Assembly (NCBI GenBank): GCA_037200845.1
Contig: JBBCGQ010000001.1
Location: 1,240,001 to 1,304,000 of the forward strand
Direction: 5' to 3'
Origin: Bauldia sp.
GTDB lineage: Bacteria; Pseudomonadota; Alphaproteobacteria; Rhizobiales; Kaistiaceae
DNA length: 64,000 nucleotides
The notes beneath the pieces are model-generated. The model did no database searches. It worked only from the letters and a program-made list of their open reading frames with translations, and was not told where the DNA came from. The translations under genes and the position numbers were made by a program. Of this stretch, positions 1 to 9,362 are shown piece after piece. How positions within the stretch are numbered: the first letter of the stretch is position 1; each line of letters opens with the position of its first letter.

Positions 1-1119
1 GCGGATGACGTTGGCAAGTTCGCGCACGTTGCCCGGCCAGCCGTAGTCCTGCAGCAGCCGCATCGCATCGTTGTCGAAGCCCGTGAACCGGCGACCTTCC
101 TCGGCCGCGAACCGGGCGAGGAACGCTTCCGCCAGCGGCGCGATGTCTTCGGCGCGCTCCCGGAGCGGCGCGAGATGGATGGGCAGGACGTGCAGCCGGT
201 AGAACAGATCGGCGCGCAGCCGCCCGGCGCCGACTTCGGTGAGCGGATCGCGGTTGGTCGCCGAGACGATGCGCACCGCCACGCGCGTCACCTCGCTGCC
301 GCCGACCCGCCGGAAGGTCCCGGTCTGCACGAAGCGCAGCAGCTTCGCCTGCAGCGCGAAATCCATCTCGGCCAGTTCGTCGAGAAACAGCGTGCCGCCG
401 TCGGCGAACTCCGCCGCCCCGATCCGGCCGTCGGCGGCGCCGGTGAAGGCGCCGCGCACATGGCCGAAAATCTCGCTTTCCATGAGGTCGCGCGGGATGG
501 CGCTGCAGTTGATCGCCACGAACGGTCGCTCGCCATCGCCGGCGTGCGCGTGGATCGCGTCGGCGACGAGTTCCTTGCCCGTGCCGCTTTCGCCGGTGAT
601 GAACACCGGCGCCTTCGACGGCGCCATGCGCCGGATCTGATCGTAGACCGCGAGCATGTGCGGCGAGCGGCCGACGAACCCGGCAAAGTCGGCGCGGATC
701 GTCTTTGGCGCTTCCGGCGTGCGCCGGTCGGCGAGGCTCGCCTCCAGCCGCTCGATCAGAATCTTCGCCCCGATCGGCTTCGGCAAGAAGTCGCGCGCCC
801 CGCTGCGCATCGCGGCGACCGCGTTGGCGAGCGAGACGTTGGCGCTGGTGGCGATGGTGGGCGCGTCGAGTTCGGTGAGGTGCGCGACGCCGCCGATCGT
901 GTCGACGTCGGCGATGACGATGGCGCCGGGCTCGGCCCGCACCGCGGCGCGTGCTTCCGCGGCGCTGGCGCAGGCGGTGGCGCGGAAGCGCCCGCCGCTC
1001 CGCTCGGCGATCATGCCGGCGAGGTTGCGGCGTTGCGCGGCGTCGGCATCGAGGATGACGACGTTGATCGGATGCGGCCGGACGCGATCCTGCGACGGCA
1101 GGGGAGCAACTGAAGCCAT
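1..1119 (-). CDS. Sigma-54-dependent response regulator, C-terminus cut by window edge
   Basis: Reads leftward from an ATG at 1119 and is still open at base 1, giving 373 residues. An N-terminal receiver-like domain (about 18-130) has a candidate phospho-acceptor Asp71 and a KP pair at 114-115. It is followed by an AAA+ sigma-54 interaction domain with Walker A GESGTGKE (176-183), the GAFTGA loop (223-228) that contacts sigma-54, Walker B GGTLFLDE (241-248) and, at the edge, WPGNVRELANVIR. The expected Fis-type DNA-binding helix-turn-helix lies outside the window. It should activate sigma-54 promoters when phosphorylated; the target and partner kinase are not visible. The acidic pocket near Asp24/Asp26 is not the usual consecutive pair, so the receiver may be atypical. 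It is divergent from the HAD gene. Confidence 0.93.
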   Translation of the reverse strand, partial: MASVAPLPSQDRVRPHPINVVILDADAAQRRNLAGMIAERSGGRFRATACASAAEARAAVRAEPGAIVIADVDTIGGVAHLTELDAPTIATSANVSLANAVAAMRSGARDFLPKPIGAKILIERLEASLADRRTPEAPKTIRADFAGFVGRSPHMLAVYDQIRRMAPSKAPVFITGESGTGKELVADAIHAHAGDGERPFVAINCSAIPRDLMESEIFGHVRGAFTGAADGRIGAAEFADGGTLFLDELAEMDFALQAKLLRFVQTGTFRRVGGSEVTRVAVRIVSATNRDPLTEVGAGRLRADLFYRLHVLPIHLAPLRERAEDIAPLAEAFLARFAAEEGRRFTGFDNDAMRLLQDYGWPGNVRELANVIR

Positions 1120-1284
1120 GAACCGAGCGACCCCGCCCTTCCGGCCAACTTTTCGCGATTGCTTTGCCGACTATCCGCCCGTCACGGTAAAGAAAGCGTG
1201 TCGCGGCGCACCGCCGCTCGTCCCGATTTGGCGCGCCGCCTGGTGTATCTTGACCGCGACGAGGCGATTCCCTACGGCGGTCCC

Positions 1285-2157
1285 ATGACAAACACAGCCA
1301 CCCCCGCTCTGGTCGGCGGTCTTGCCGAACTCGCGCCGACCTATCGCGCGCTGCTCTGCGACATCTGGGGTGTCGTGCACGACGGCGCCGCGGCCCATTC
1401 CCGCGCCGGCGAGGCGCTGGTGCGCTACCGCCGCGAAGGCGGCAAGGTCGTCCTCATTACCAACGCGCCGCGGCCGAAGGCCGACGTCGTCGAGCAGCTC
1501 GATCGCCTCGGCGTGCCGCGCGCCGCCTATGACGACATCGTCACCTCCGGCGAGTCGGCGCGCCACGTGCTGGCGGCGCGGCCCGGCATCCGCATCCATC
1601 ACGTCGGCCCCGAGCGCGACCTGCCAATCTACTTCGGCCTGCAGCTCGAGTTCGGCGACGAGGACGACTGCGAGATGATCTCGTGCACCGGCCTGTTCGA
1701 CGACGAGAGCGAGACGCCGGACGACTACCTCGACAGCATGACCGACTGGCAGGAGCGCGGCGTGCCGATGCTCTGCGTCAATCCCGACATCGTCGTCGAG
1801 CGCGGCAACCGGCTCGTCTGGTGCGCCGGCGCGCTCGCCGAGCGCTACCGCGAGATGAACGGCCAGACCATCGTCGTCGGCAAGCCCTACGCGCCGATCT
1901 ACGACACCGCGCTCGCCCGCCTCGGCGAGCTCGCCGGCAAGCCCATCGACAAGGCGTCGGTGCTGGCCATCGGCGACGGCATCGACACCGACGTGCGCGG
2001 CGCCGTCGGGCAGGGGATCGACGTGCTCTTCGCCACCGGCGGCATCCATGCCGGCGTCTTCGGCCCGAAGGACAATCCCGATCTCGCCAAGGTCCACGCC
2101 TTCCTCGCCACCGCCGGCCTCGGCGCCCGCGCACTGGTGACGCAGCTCGCCTGGTGA
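1285..2157 (+). CDS. HAD-superfamily class IIA hydrolase (TIGR01459-like)
   Basis: A 290-residue HAD phosphatase of the NagD/4-nitrophenylphosphatase group. The nucleophile motif is DIWGVVHDG (Asp26), motif II is ITNAPR (58-63) and the Mg-binding motif is GDGIDTD (230-236). The start is the ATG at 1285; longer readings to 1159 enter the non-coding space upstream. The cap position matches class IIA. This family is usually found beside ribF in Rhizobiales, as here, which hints at a role in phosphate ester or flavin-precursor dephosphorylation. That link is inference; the substrate is unknown. Confidence 0.9.
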   Translation: MTNTATPALVGGLAELAPTYRALLCDIWGVVHDGAAAHSRAGEALVRYRREGGKVVLITNAPRPKADVVEQLDRLGVPRAAYDDIVTSGESARHVLAARPGIRIHHVGPERDLPIYFGLQLEFGDEDDCEMISCTGLFDDESETPDDYLDSMTDWQERGVPMLCVNPDIVVERGNRLVWCAGALAERYREMNGQTIVVGKPYAPIYDTALARLGELAGKPIDKASVLAIGDGIDTDVRGAVGQGIDVLFATGGIHAGVFGPKDNPDLAKVHAFLATAGLGARALVTQLAW

Positions 2158-2237
2158 GCCGACGGTGAGCCCTTGACCCGGCACGCCGCGGGCGTCAGCT
2201 TCGCCCGCTCCCGAACCTGACGGAAATCGTCTTGCCC

Positions 2238-3236
2238 ATGCGCTCCGGCGCCCGCCCGAAGGCGCTCGTCCCATACCCGATCGACCAGGTCCCGCCGGCG
2301 CTTGCCGGCGGCGTCGTCGCGGTCGGCAACTTCGACGGTCTGCACGGCGGCCACCGCGCGCTGCTCGATCTGGCGCGCCAGGAGGCGACCCGCCGCGGCG
2401 TTCCCGCGCTGGTGCTCACCTTCGAGCCGCATCCGCGTACCGTCTTCCGCCCCAATTCACCGGTGTTCCGCCTGACGCCGCTCGCCGCCAAGGCGCGCCT
2501 GCTGGCCGCGCTGGGTGTCGATGGCCTCGTCGTCGCCGATTTCAACCCGGCGCTCGCCGCCATGCTCGCCGACGCCTTCATCCGCGAGATTCTGGTTGGC
2601 CGCCTCGGCATCGCCGGCGCCGTCGTCGGCTTCAACTTCCGCTTCGGCAACATGCGGCTGGGCAACGCCGCACTGCTGCAGGCGGCCGGCGCCCGCGACG
2701 GCTTCTCGGTCACCGTCGTCGATCAGGTCTGCGAGGTGAGCGGCGACCCGGTTTCATCCTCGGCCATCCGCGACGACCTCGCCCGCGGTGACGTCGCCCA
2801 GGCAAACGCCCACCTCGGCTACCGCTGGTTCGTCGTCGGCACCGTGATCCACGGCGACCACCGCGGCCGCGAGCTCGGCTACCCCACCGCCAACATCCGC
2901 CTCTCCGCCGATTGCCGCCTGCGCCACGGCATCTACGCTGTGCGCGTGCAGCGCGCCGACGGCACGATCCTCGACGGCGTCGCGAGCTACGGCCGCCGCC
3001 CGACCTTCGACGATGGCGCGCCGCTGCTCGAAGTCTTCCTGTTCAATTTTTCCGGCGACCTCTACGGCGAGGAGGTCGCGGTCTCCTTCATCAACTGGAT
3101 CCGGCCCGAGCTGAAATTTGCCTCGGTCGAGGCGTTGGTCGCGGCCATCGACCGCGACGTCGAGATCGCCAAGCTGTTGCTCGCCGACGCCGGTCCGGGA
3201 ACGCCGCTGGATAAGGCGCTGACCGGCCTGGCGTGA
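2238..3236 (+). CDS. ribF: Bifunctional riboflavin kinase / FAD synthetase
   Basis: Makes FMN from riboflavin and then FAD from FMN and ATP in the cytoplasm. The N-terminal adenylyltransferase domain carries GNFDGLHGGH (30-39, counting from the ATG at 2238) and the ISSSAIR-like element (SSSAIRD). The C-terminal kinase domain carries GRELGYPTANI (about 212-222). Length is 332 residues, normal for RibF. A TTG two codons upstream (2232) is an alternative start. The downstream lipoprotein starts about 130 bases after the stop. Confidence 0.96.
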   Translation: MRSGARPKALVPYPIDQVPPALAGGVVAVGNFDGLHGGHRALLDLARQEATRRGVPALVLTFEPHPRTVFRPNSPVFRLTPLAAKARLLAALGVDGLVVADFNPALAAMLADAFIREILVGRLGIAGAVVGFNFRFGNMRLGNAALLQAAGARDGFSVTVVDQVCEVSGDPVSSSAIRDDLARGDVAQANAHLGYRWFVVGTVIHGDHRGRELGYPTANIRLSADCRLRHGIYAVRVQRADGTILDGVASYGRRPTFDDGAPLLEVFLFNFSGDLYGEEVAVSFINWIRPELKFASVEALVAAIDRDVEIAKLLLADAGPGTPLDKALTGLA

Positions 3237-3365
3237 GGTTGTCGGGGGTTGGGGATTCGGATACCTATGGCGGCGGCTCGGCCGGATTTTCGCCCAGTTT
3301 GGGGCCGAAAGCTGCGCCGTTCAGCCCGCGGAGCGGGCATTTGTCTCTGGGGACCGGCGAATCGG

Positions 3366-3977
3366 ATGACGGGTTTGGCTAAGACATCGCGCCGCGTCCC
3401 GGTGCGCCTGGTTGCGATCGCCGCGGCCGGCGTCGCCCTCGCCGGTTGCAACTCCATGACCTACGGCACCGGCACCACGCCGGCGATGCAGACCGTCAAG
3501 GACCTCACCGGCCTTGCCACGGGCGGTGGCGCGGACAAAGAGGCGATCGACTACGCGCCGCGCCCCAAGATCGTTGCGCCGCCGGCGATCGCCGCCTTGC
3601 CGCCCCCGGGCGACGATTCGGTGACCGCCGCCAACTGGCCGAACGACCCCGATGAGCTGAAGGCCAAGGTGAAGGCCGATGCCGAGGCGCGCGCCGCCTC
3701 CGGCAAGGCCGGCGACATTCGCCTGCCGCAGGGCGTGGTGGCTTCCGCCGGCGCCACGGGCGAGCACACGCTGACCAAGGCCGAGCACGACGAGATGCTC
3801 CGCCAGATGGCCGCCGCCAAGGGCGGCATGTCGGTCGATGCCAACGGCAACCCGACCCGCAAATACCTGACCGATCCGCCGGTCGATTATCGCTTGCCCG
3901 ACCCGAACGCGCCGGTCACGGTCGCCGAGGAAGGCAAGCCGAAGCCGAAAAAGTGGAAGTGGTGGTGGCAGAACTAG
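3366..3977 (+). CDS. Putative lipoprotein of unknown function
   Basis: 203 residues starting at the ATG at 3366. A basic N-terminus and hydrophobic stretch end in a lipobox (VALAGC, Cys near residue 28), so it is probably a lipid-anchored envelope protein. The mature part is low in hydrophobics, Pro- and Lys-rich, and ends in a striking WKWWWQN tail. I do not recognise a domain. An in-frame extension to 3249 adds 39 residues without signal character, so I prefer the shorter start. It follows ribF on the same strand and converges with tadA. Confidence 0.75.
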   Translation: MTGLAKTSRRVPVRLVAIAAAGVALAGCNSMTYGTGTTPAMQTVKDLTGLATGGGADKEAIDYAPRPKIVAPPAIAALPPPGDDSVTAANWPNDPDELKAKVKADAEARAASGKAGDIRLPQGVVASAGATGEHTLTKAEHDEMLRQMAAAKGGMSVDANGNPTRKYLTDPPVDYRLPDPNAPVTVAEEGKPKPKKWKWWWQN

Positions 3978-3986
3978 GCTGACCGC

Positions 3987-4415
3987 CTAGCGCCGCGCCT
4001 TGAAAAACGCGGTCAGCATCGCTCCCGCCTCGCTTTCCCCGATCCCTCCATAGACCTCCGGCGCGTGGTGACACGTCGGCTGCGTGAAGAAGCGCGCGCC
4101 GCTTTCCACCGCACCGCCTTTCGGGTCCCGCGCCCCGAAATAGAGCCGCCGGATGCGCGCGAATGAGATCGCCGCGGCGCACATCGCGCAAGGCTCCAGC
4201 GTGACGTACAGGTCGGCGCCGGCCAGCCGCTGCGACCCAAGGGCGGCGGCGGCGCTCCGTATTGCCGCCATCTCGGCATGCGCCGTCGGGTCGTCGTCGG
4301 CGATGGTGCGGTTGCCGGCCCGCGCCACGACCGCGCCGTCGAGCACGATGGCGGCGCCGATCGGCACCTCGCCCCGCGCCTCCGCAGCCCGGGCCTCCTC
4401 CATCGCAATCGCCAT
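3987..4415 (-). CDS. tadA: tRNA-specific adenosine deaminase
   Basis: Converts A34 to inosine in the anticodon of tRNA-Arg(ACG). The 142-residue protein has the zinc deaminase signature: HAE at 46-48 (Glu as proton shuttle) and PCAMC at 75-79. The RGEVPIGA motif near residue 14 is typical of TadA. The start at 4415 (MAIAMEEA) matches the family's first helix. Upstream readings would run into the rluB promoter region. Divergent from rluB with a 55-base gap. Confidence 0.95.
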   Translation of the reverse strand: MAIAMEEARAAEARGEVPIGAAIVLDGAVVARAGNRTIADDDPTAHAEMAAIRSAAAALGSQRLAGADLYVTLEPCAMCAAAISFARIRRLYFGARDPKGGAVESGARFFTQPTCHHAPEVYGGIGESEAGAMLTAFFKARR

Positions 4416-4470
4416 GCCGTCGACCGTCACCGCTACCGCCGCCCCCCTCGCTCTGCTAATCACCGCGCCA

Positions 4471-5364
4471 ATGGACCGTAAGAAAGAACCAACGCCCGAA
4501 GGCGAGCGCATCGCCAAGGTGCTCGCCCGCGCCGGCCTCTGCTCGCGCCGCGACGCCGAGCGCTGGATTGCCGAGGGCCGCATCGCGGTCAACGGCCGGG
4601 TGATCACCTCGCCGGCCCTCAACGTGACCCCGGGCGACCGCATCGCCGTCGATGGCGAGCCGCTGCCCGAGAAGGAACGGACGCGCCTCTGGCTCTACCA
4701 CAAGCCGCGCGGCCTGGTCACGACCGCCCGCGACCCGGAAGGCCGCCCGACCGTGTTCGCCGCGCTGCCCAAGGACCTGCCGCGCGTCGTCGCTGTCGGC
4801 CGCCTCGACATCAACACCGAGGGGCTGCTGCTGCTCACCAACGACGGCGGCCTCGCCCGCGTGCTGGAATTGCCGGCGACCGGCTGGCTGCGCCGCTATC
4901 GTGTCCGCGCCCACGGCACGGTCGCGCCGGCGGCGCTGGAGACGCTGGCGAACGGCGTCACCATCGACGGCATCATGTACGGCGCCGTCGAGGCGACCAT
5001 CGACCGCGTCCAGGGCAGCAACGTCTGGCTGACGCTGGGGCTGCGCGAAGGCAAGAACCGCGAGGTCAAGAAGCTGCTCGCCCACATCGGTCTCGACACC
5101 AACCGCCTCATCCGCGTCTCCTACGGCCCGTTCCAGATCGGCGACCTCAAGCCCGGCGAGGCGCGCGAGATCCGCGGCCGCATCCTGCGCGACCAGCTCG
5201 GCGTCAAACTGGCGGAGGAATCCGGCGCCGATTTCGAGGCGCCGGTGCGCCCGCCGCCGGCGCCGCCCAAGCCCGCCGCCGCCGCGCCGCCGCGCAAGGA
5301 CCGCGGCGAGCCGCGCTCGCACGTCGAACGCGCGAAGGGTCGCAGTGCGCATCGTCGCCGGTGA
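4471..5364 (+). CDS. rluB: 23S rRNA pseudouridine synthase, RluB/RsuA family
   Basis: 297 residues. An N-terminal S4 RNA-binding domain (about 12-60) is followed by the catalytic domain with [17 protein letters not shown]; Asp113 is the nucleophile of RsuA-type synthases. The basic, Pro/Ala-rich tail (from about residue 258) is low complexity and probably contacts RNA. RluB modifies U2605 in E. coli 23S rRNA; the exact target here is inferred from the family. The ATG at 4471 fits the S4 domain start. The 3' end overlaps rsmD by 20 bases, so the two are probably co-transcribed. Confidence 0.92.
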   Translation: MDRKKEPTPEGERIAKVLARAGLCSRRDAERWIAEGRIAVNGRVITSPALNVTPGDRIAVDGEPLPEKERTRLWLYHKPRGLVTTARDPEGRPTVFAALPKDLPRVVAVGRLDINTEGLLLLTNDGGLARVLELPATGWLRRYRVRAHGTVAPAALETLANGVTIDGIMYGAVEATIDRVQGSNVWLTLGLREGKNREVKKLLAHIGLDTNRLIRVSYGPFQIGDLKPGEAREIRGRILRDQLGVKLAEESGADFEAPVRPPPAPPKPAAAAPPRKDRGEPRSHVERAKGRSAHRRR

Positions 5365-5911
5365 GTTCCGCGGCCGCCCGCTGGTCACGCCGGCGGGCAG
5401 GGACATCCGCCCGACCGCCGACCGCGTCCGCCAGACCGTCTTCGACATCCTGACGCATTCCTACGGCAACCCCGTCGCCGGCGCCCGCGTGCTCGACCTG
5501 TTCGCCGGCACCGGCGCCTTCGGCATCGAGGCGATATCGCGCGGCGCCGCCAGCGTCCTGTTCGTCGACGACGGCGCCGAGGCGAGGGGCCTCATCCGCA
5601 CCAACGTCGAGACGTTCGGCCTGACCGGCTGCACCCGCATCTTCCGCCGCGACGCCACCCGCCTGGGAGAGGCCGGCACGGTGCCGCCGTTCACGCTGGC
5701 CTTCGCCGATCCGCCCTACGGCCAGGGCCTCGGCGAGCGCGCGCTTGCCGCCGCGGTCGCGGGCGGCTGGCTCACCGCCGAGGCGACGGTGGTGCTGGAA
5801 GAGACCGTTGCCGCCAAAATCGCCGCAATCCCGGGCCTCGATCTCGTGGAAACCCGCGCCCTCGGGGACACCGCCATCCATTTCCTTGCCGTTCGGCCTC
5901 ATCGACCATAA
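5345..5911 (+). CDS. rsmD: 16S rRNA (guanine966-N2)-methyltransferase
   Basis: 188 residues with a GTG start inside the end of rluB. SAM-binding motif [13 protein letters not shown] starts at residue 51 and the N-methyltransferase catalytic motif DPPYG at 122-126. The N-terminus [13 protein letters not shown] is characteristic of RsmD. It methylates G966 of 16S rRNA in the assembled small subunit. Translational coupling to rluB is likely from the 20-base overlap. Confidence 0.96.
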   Translation: MRIVAGEFRGRPLVTPAGRDIRPTADRVRQTVFDILTHSYGNPVAGARVLDLFAGTGAFGIEAISRGAASVLFVDDGAEARGLIRTNVETFGLTGCTRIFRRDATRLGEAGTVPPFTLAFADPPYGQGLGERALAAAVAGGWLTAEATVVLEETVAAKIAAIPGLDLVETRALGDTAIHFLAVRPHRP

Positions 5912-5940
5912 ATCAGGGCACCCGCCCCGGAGTCCCCGCC

Positions 5941-7284
5941 ATGAGTGAAATCCTCGACCAGAGCGACCTGACCGAAAAGGCCCAGCGCCTCGTCGCCGCT
6001 GCCAAGCGCGCCGGCGCCGACTCCGCCGACGCGGTGTGCGTGCGCGGCATCTCGCTGTCGGTCGAGGTCCGCCTCGGCAAGGTCGAGGAGACCGGCCGCT
6101 CCGAGGGCAACGACTTCAACCTTCGCGTCTTCGTCGGCAAGCGTTCCGCCACTGTGTCGGCGAACGTCCTTACTGACCCGAACGAACTCGCCGTCCGTGC
6201 TGTCGCGATGGCCAAGGTCGCGCCGGAAGACAAATTCGCCGGGCTCCCACCGAAGGATCGCCTCGCCACCAGCTTCCCGGATCGCGATCTGCTCGACACC
6301 ACGATCCCGACCGCCAAGGAACTGACCGAGCTCGCATTGGCGGTCGAAGACGCCGCCCGCGCCGTGCCGGGCGTCACCAACTCCGGTGGCGGCTCCGCCG
6401 GCTGGTCGCTGGGCGGCTTGGTGCTCGCGACCTCCGATGGCTTCGCCGGCCAGTATCTCACCTCGCGCCACGGCTTCTCGGCCTCCGCGATCGCGGGCAC
6501 GGGCACCGGCATGGAGCGCGACTACGACTTCGACAACAAGGTCTACCGTGCCGATCTCGACGATCCGGAATCGATCGGCCGCAATGCCGGCCATCGCGCC
6601 GTCCGCCGCCTCAACCCGCGCCAGATGCCGTCCGGCCGCGCCACCGTCGTCTACGACGCGCGCATTGCCACCGGCCTCGTCGGCCATCTCGCCGGCGCCG
6701 TGAATGGCTCCAGCATCGCCCGCAAAACGAGCTTCCTGCGCGACAAGCTCGGCCAGCAGATTTTCGGTTCCTCGATCCGCATCAGCGACGACCCGACCCG
6801 CAAGCGCGGCTTGGGCTCTTCGTCGTTCGACGGCGAGGGCGTCGCCAACGCCCCGCTCGACATCGTCAAGGACGGCGTCCTCCAGACCTGGGTGCTCGAC
6901 TCGGCCACCGCTCGCGAACTCGGCCTTGAGACAAACGGCCGCGCCTCGCGCGGCGGCGGCAATCCGCATCCGGGCACGACCAACCTGACGCTCCACCCGG
7001 GCGAGCAGTCGCCGGAAGACATGATCCGCGAGATCGGCTCCGGCCTCTACGTCACCGAGCTGATCGGTCACGGCGCCTCGATCGTCACCGGCGACTACAG
7101 CCGCGGCGCCGCCGGCTTCCTGATCGAAAACGGCGAGATCGGCCCGCCGGTGAGCGAGATCACCATCGCCGGCAACCTCGGTGATATCTTCCGCGAGATG
7201 CGCCCGGCCAACGACCTGGTCTATCGCTTCGGCACCAACGCGCCGACCGTCGCCGTTCCGGGCCTCACCATCGCCGGCCGTTAA
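5941..7284 (+). CDS. pmbA: TldE/PmbA metalloprotease subunit
   Basis: 447 residues, full length for PmbA (TldE). It shows the family's C-terminal block (ELIGHGASIVTGDYSRGAAGFLIENGEI) and, as expected for the TldE partner, no HExxxH zinc motif; that motif is in TldD at 41950-43368. TldD and TldE form a heterodimeric protease that degrades unfolded peptides, involved in microcin B17 maturation and CcdA turnover in E. coli. It begins 29 bases after rsmD. Confidence 0.95.
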   Translation: MSEILDQSDLTEKAQRLVAAAKRAGADSADAVCVRGISLSVEVRLGKVEETGRSEGNDFNLRVFVGKRSATVSANVLTDPNELAVRAVAMAKVAPEDKFAGLPPKDRLATSFPDRDLLDTTIPTAKELTELALAVEDAARAVPGVTNSGGGSAGWSLGGLVLATSDGFAGQYLTSRHGFSASAIAGTGTGMERDYDFDNKVYRADLDDPESIGRNAGHRAVRRLNPRQMPSGRATVVYDARIATGLVGHLAGAVNGSSIARKTSFLRDKLGQQIFGSSIRISDDPTRKRGLGSSSFDGEGVANAPLDIVKDGVLQTWVLDSATARELGLETNGRASRGGGNPHPGTTNLTLHPGEQSPEDMIREIGSGLYVTELIGHGASIVTGDYSRGAAGFLIENGEIGPPVSEITIAGNLGDIFREMRPANDLVYRFGTNAPTVAVPGLTIAGR

Positions 7285-7339
7285 CGTCGGGCACGCCGAC
7301 GGCTTGCAGCGCCGGCCGGTTTCACCTCACATTGATCCC

Positions 7340-7594
7340 ATGACCAAGAAACCGGCCGGGCCGAACGACCAACTCCTCCATCTCGTCTTCGGCGGCGAGC
7401 TGGAGAACGTCGATGGCATCCGCTTCGCCGACCTCGCCCACCTCGACATCGTCGGCATCTTCCCGAATTACCGCGCCGCCCATCAGGCGTGGCAGGCGAA
7501 GGCGCAGCAGAGCGTCGATAACGCCCGCGTCCGCTACTTTATCGTCCACCTCCACCGATTGCTGGAGCCGGACGAGACCGCCCCGAATGGCTGA
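7340..7594 (+). CDS. DUF4170 domain protein
   Basis: 84 residues, a complete small alphaproteobacterial DUF4170 protein (HLVFGGELENVDGIRF and YFIVHLHRLLEP are the conserved ends). Function is unknown. The stop overlaps the ATG of the first DUF374 acyltransferase by 8 bases, so the two are translationally coupled. Its steady position ahead of Kdo/lipid A genes in Rhizobiales suggests an envelope role, which is inference. Confidence 0.88.
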   Translation: MTKKPAGPNDQLLHLVFGGELENVDGIRFADLAHLDIVGIFPNYRAAHQAWQAKAQQSVDNARVRYFIVHLHRLLEPDETAPNG

Positions 7595-8327
7595 CGCCGG
7601 AATCGTGCGCAGTGCCGTGCGCGGCGCCATCCGCCGCGCCCGCGACTGGGACTGGCCGTTCGTCGCCGCCGGCAAGACCGCCGCCGGCTACATGCGCCTC
7701 GTGCGCGCCACGACGCCGATCGTCTTCGAGCCCGGCAATCCGTTCGAGATCTACGCCGACCGCGCGCCCTTCATCCTCACCGGCTGGCATGGCCAGCACC
7801 TGATGGTGACGCTGCTCATGCGCCGCGGCGATCGTGCGCGCGCGCTCGTTTCGAAAAGCCGCGACGGCGACATCAGCGCCAACTTCATGGGCAGCTTCGG
7901 TATCGAGGCGATCCGCGGCTCCGGCGGCCGCGACCGCAAATACACGGTGGAGAAAGGCGGCGCCCGCGCCCTGCTGCAGATGAAGCGCAGCCTCGACGAC
8001 GGCGTCTCGATCGCCACCATCGCCGACATCTCCAACACCGTCGCCCGCCGCTGCGGCGACGGCGTCATCGCGCTTGCCCGCGCCTCGGGCCGCCCGATCG
8101 TGTGCATGGGCTTCGCCACCAGCCGCTGGTACGCGATGAACACGTGGGACAAGGCGACGATCCACCTGCCGTTCAGCCGCGGCGCTGCCGTCGTCGCCGA
8201 GCCGGTCGAGGTGCCGCGTGACGCCGACGCCACGCTGCTCGAGGAAAAGCGCCAGGAGGTCGAGCGCCGGATCAACGCCGCCGTCGATCGCGCCTACGAA
8301 ATCGTAGGTAAAAAACGCAAGTGGTAG
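7587..8327 (+). CDS. DUF374 lysophospholipid acyltransferase family protein (copy 1)
   Basis: 246 residues, DUF374 family. Conserved segments seen are GWHGQHLM near residue 69, SKSRDGD (about 91) and GSGGR (about 113). The family belongs to the glycerolipid/lipid A acyltransferase superfamily; donor and acceptor are not established. It sits in the lipid A/Kdo cluster and is followed by a second, divergent DUF374 gene. The start overlaps the DUF4170 stop. Confidence 0.9.
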   Translation: MADAGIVRSAVRGAIRRARDWDWPFVAAGKTAAGYMRLVRATTPIVFEPGNPFEIYADRAPFILTGWHGQHLMVTLLMRRGDRARALVSKSRDGDISANFMGSFGIEAIRGSGGRDRKYTVEKGGARALLQMKRSLDDGVSIATIADISNTVARRCGDGVIALARASGRPIVCMGFATSRWYAMNTWDKATIHLPFSRGAAVVAEPVEVPRDADATLLEEKRQEVERRINAAVDRAYEIVGKKRKW

Positions 8328-8339
8328 CCGGGGCGCGGC

Positions 8340-8360
8340 AAGGCCGAGGCTTGCGGCCTT
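8340..8360 (+). terminator. Weak hairpin after first DUF374 gene
   Basis: A 7-bp perfect stem (AAGGCCG / CGGCCTT) with a 7-base loop, 12 bases after the stop codon and followed by CGCCATTTTG. The T-run is short, so it may only pause or attenuate transcription before the second DUF374 gene. Confidence 0.35.
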
Positions 8361-8534
8361 CGCCATTTTGGGGCACCAAACCTAGGGGCGGCTTCGTGCG
8401 GGATTCCGTTCCGCTTTGGTTTGGCCATAAGCTCGTGAAAATCGCGGCGGATGGCCGATAGTTGAGGCGGATACGTTGGGACAGTTGGTGAAACGGGCGG
8501 CTCCCGCTGGCCTGAGCCCGATTTTCACCCACGG

Positions 8535-9362
8535 ATGGGGGTGGCCGCGATGGTTCCGTCCAATCCGCGCCGCAGCTCCCGGCCCTCGAAGCCGGAGTTG
8601 CCGGTGCCGGTGAACGAAGATGACGGAGAACCGCTGGCGCGCGGGCGGCGCGGCAATGTCAGCCTCGGCGCACGCTTCAAGTATTCCGAATTCGGCGAAA
8701 ACTTCCTGGCCAACGCTTTCGCCGTCGGGCTGCGCTTCGTCAACGCCACCAACCGGCTGACCTTCGATCCCGTCACCAGCGAAGAAATCTTCGCCCGCCA
8801 CTCGCCGTTCATCGCCACCGTCTGGCACGGCCAGGCTTTCATGCTGCCGTTCATGCGCCCGGCCGCAGAGCCCGCCGACGTCCTGGTCTCGCGCAACAGC
8901 GACGCCGACCTCATCGCCAACCTGCTGACGCGCCTGGGCTGCGGCATCATCCGCGGCTCCGGCGTCCACGATCCCGCCCGCATGTTCGAGAAGGGCGCCG
9001 TCGCCGGCTTCCGCGCCATGAAGACGTCGCTGGACGAAGGCCGCACCGTCGCCGCCACCGCCGATTTTCTGCGCCACGCCCGCCGCAAGGTCAGTCCCGG
9101 CATCGTCACGCTCGCCCGCGTCAGCGGCCGGCCGATAGTGCCGACGGCGTTCGCCTCCAGCCGCCGCTACGAGATGTCGTCGTGGGACAGCATCACCATC
9201 AGCCTGCCCTTCGGCCGCACCGCCTGCGTCTTCGCGCCCGCGATCACCGTGCCGGCCAACGCCGACGACGCGCTGCTCGAGGCGAAGCGCCTTGAGGTCG
9301 AGAATGCGCTGAACGCCGCCACCGAGCGCGCCTACGCCATCGTGGACAAGCGCCGTGGCTGA
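8535..9362 (+). CDS. DUF374 lysophospholipid acyltransferase family protein (copy 2)
   Basis: 275 residues, same family as the preceding gene: VWHGQAFM, SRNSDAD, GSGVHD, and a shared C-terminal part (SGRPIVPTAFASSRRYEMSSWD versus SGRPIVCMGFATSRWYAMNTWD in copy 1). The N-terminus is about 35 residues longer and charged. ATG at 8550 is an alternative start. The 3' end overlaps the GTG of waaA by 8 bases. Tandem copies may acylate different lipid A or phospholipid acceptors; this is inference. Confidence 0.9.
   Translation: MGVAAMVPSNPRRSSRPSKPELPVPVNEDDGEPLARGRRGNVSLGARFKYSEFGENFLANAFAVGLRFVNATNRLTFDPVTSEEIFARHSPFIATVWHGQAFMLPFMRPAAEPADVLVSRNSDADLIANLLTRLGCGIIRGSGVHDPARMFEKGAVAGFRAMKTSLDEGRTVAATADFLRHARRKVSPGIVTLARVSGRPIVPTAFASSRRYEMSSWDSITISLPFGRTACVFAPAITVPANADDALLEAKRLEVENALNAATERAYAIVDKRRG

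Noticed and set aside
175-1113. Rightward frame opposite the sigma-54 activator
   Set aside because: The minus strand encodes unmistakable AAA+ motifs; this is its shadow.
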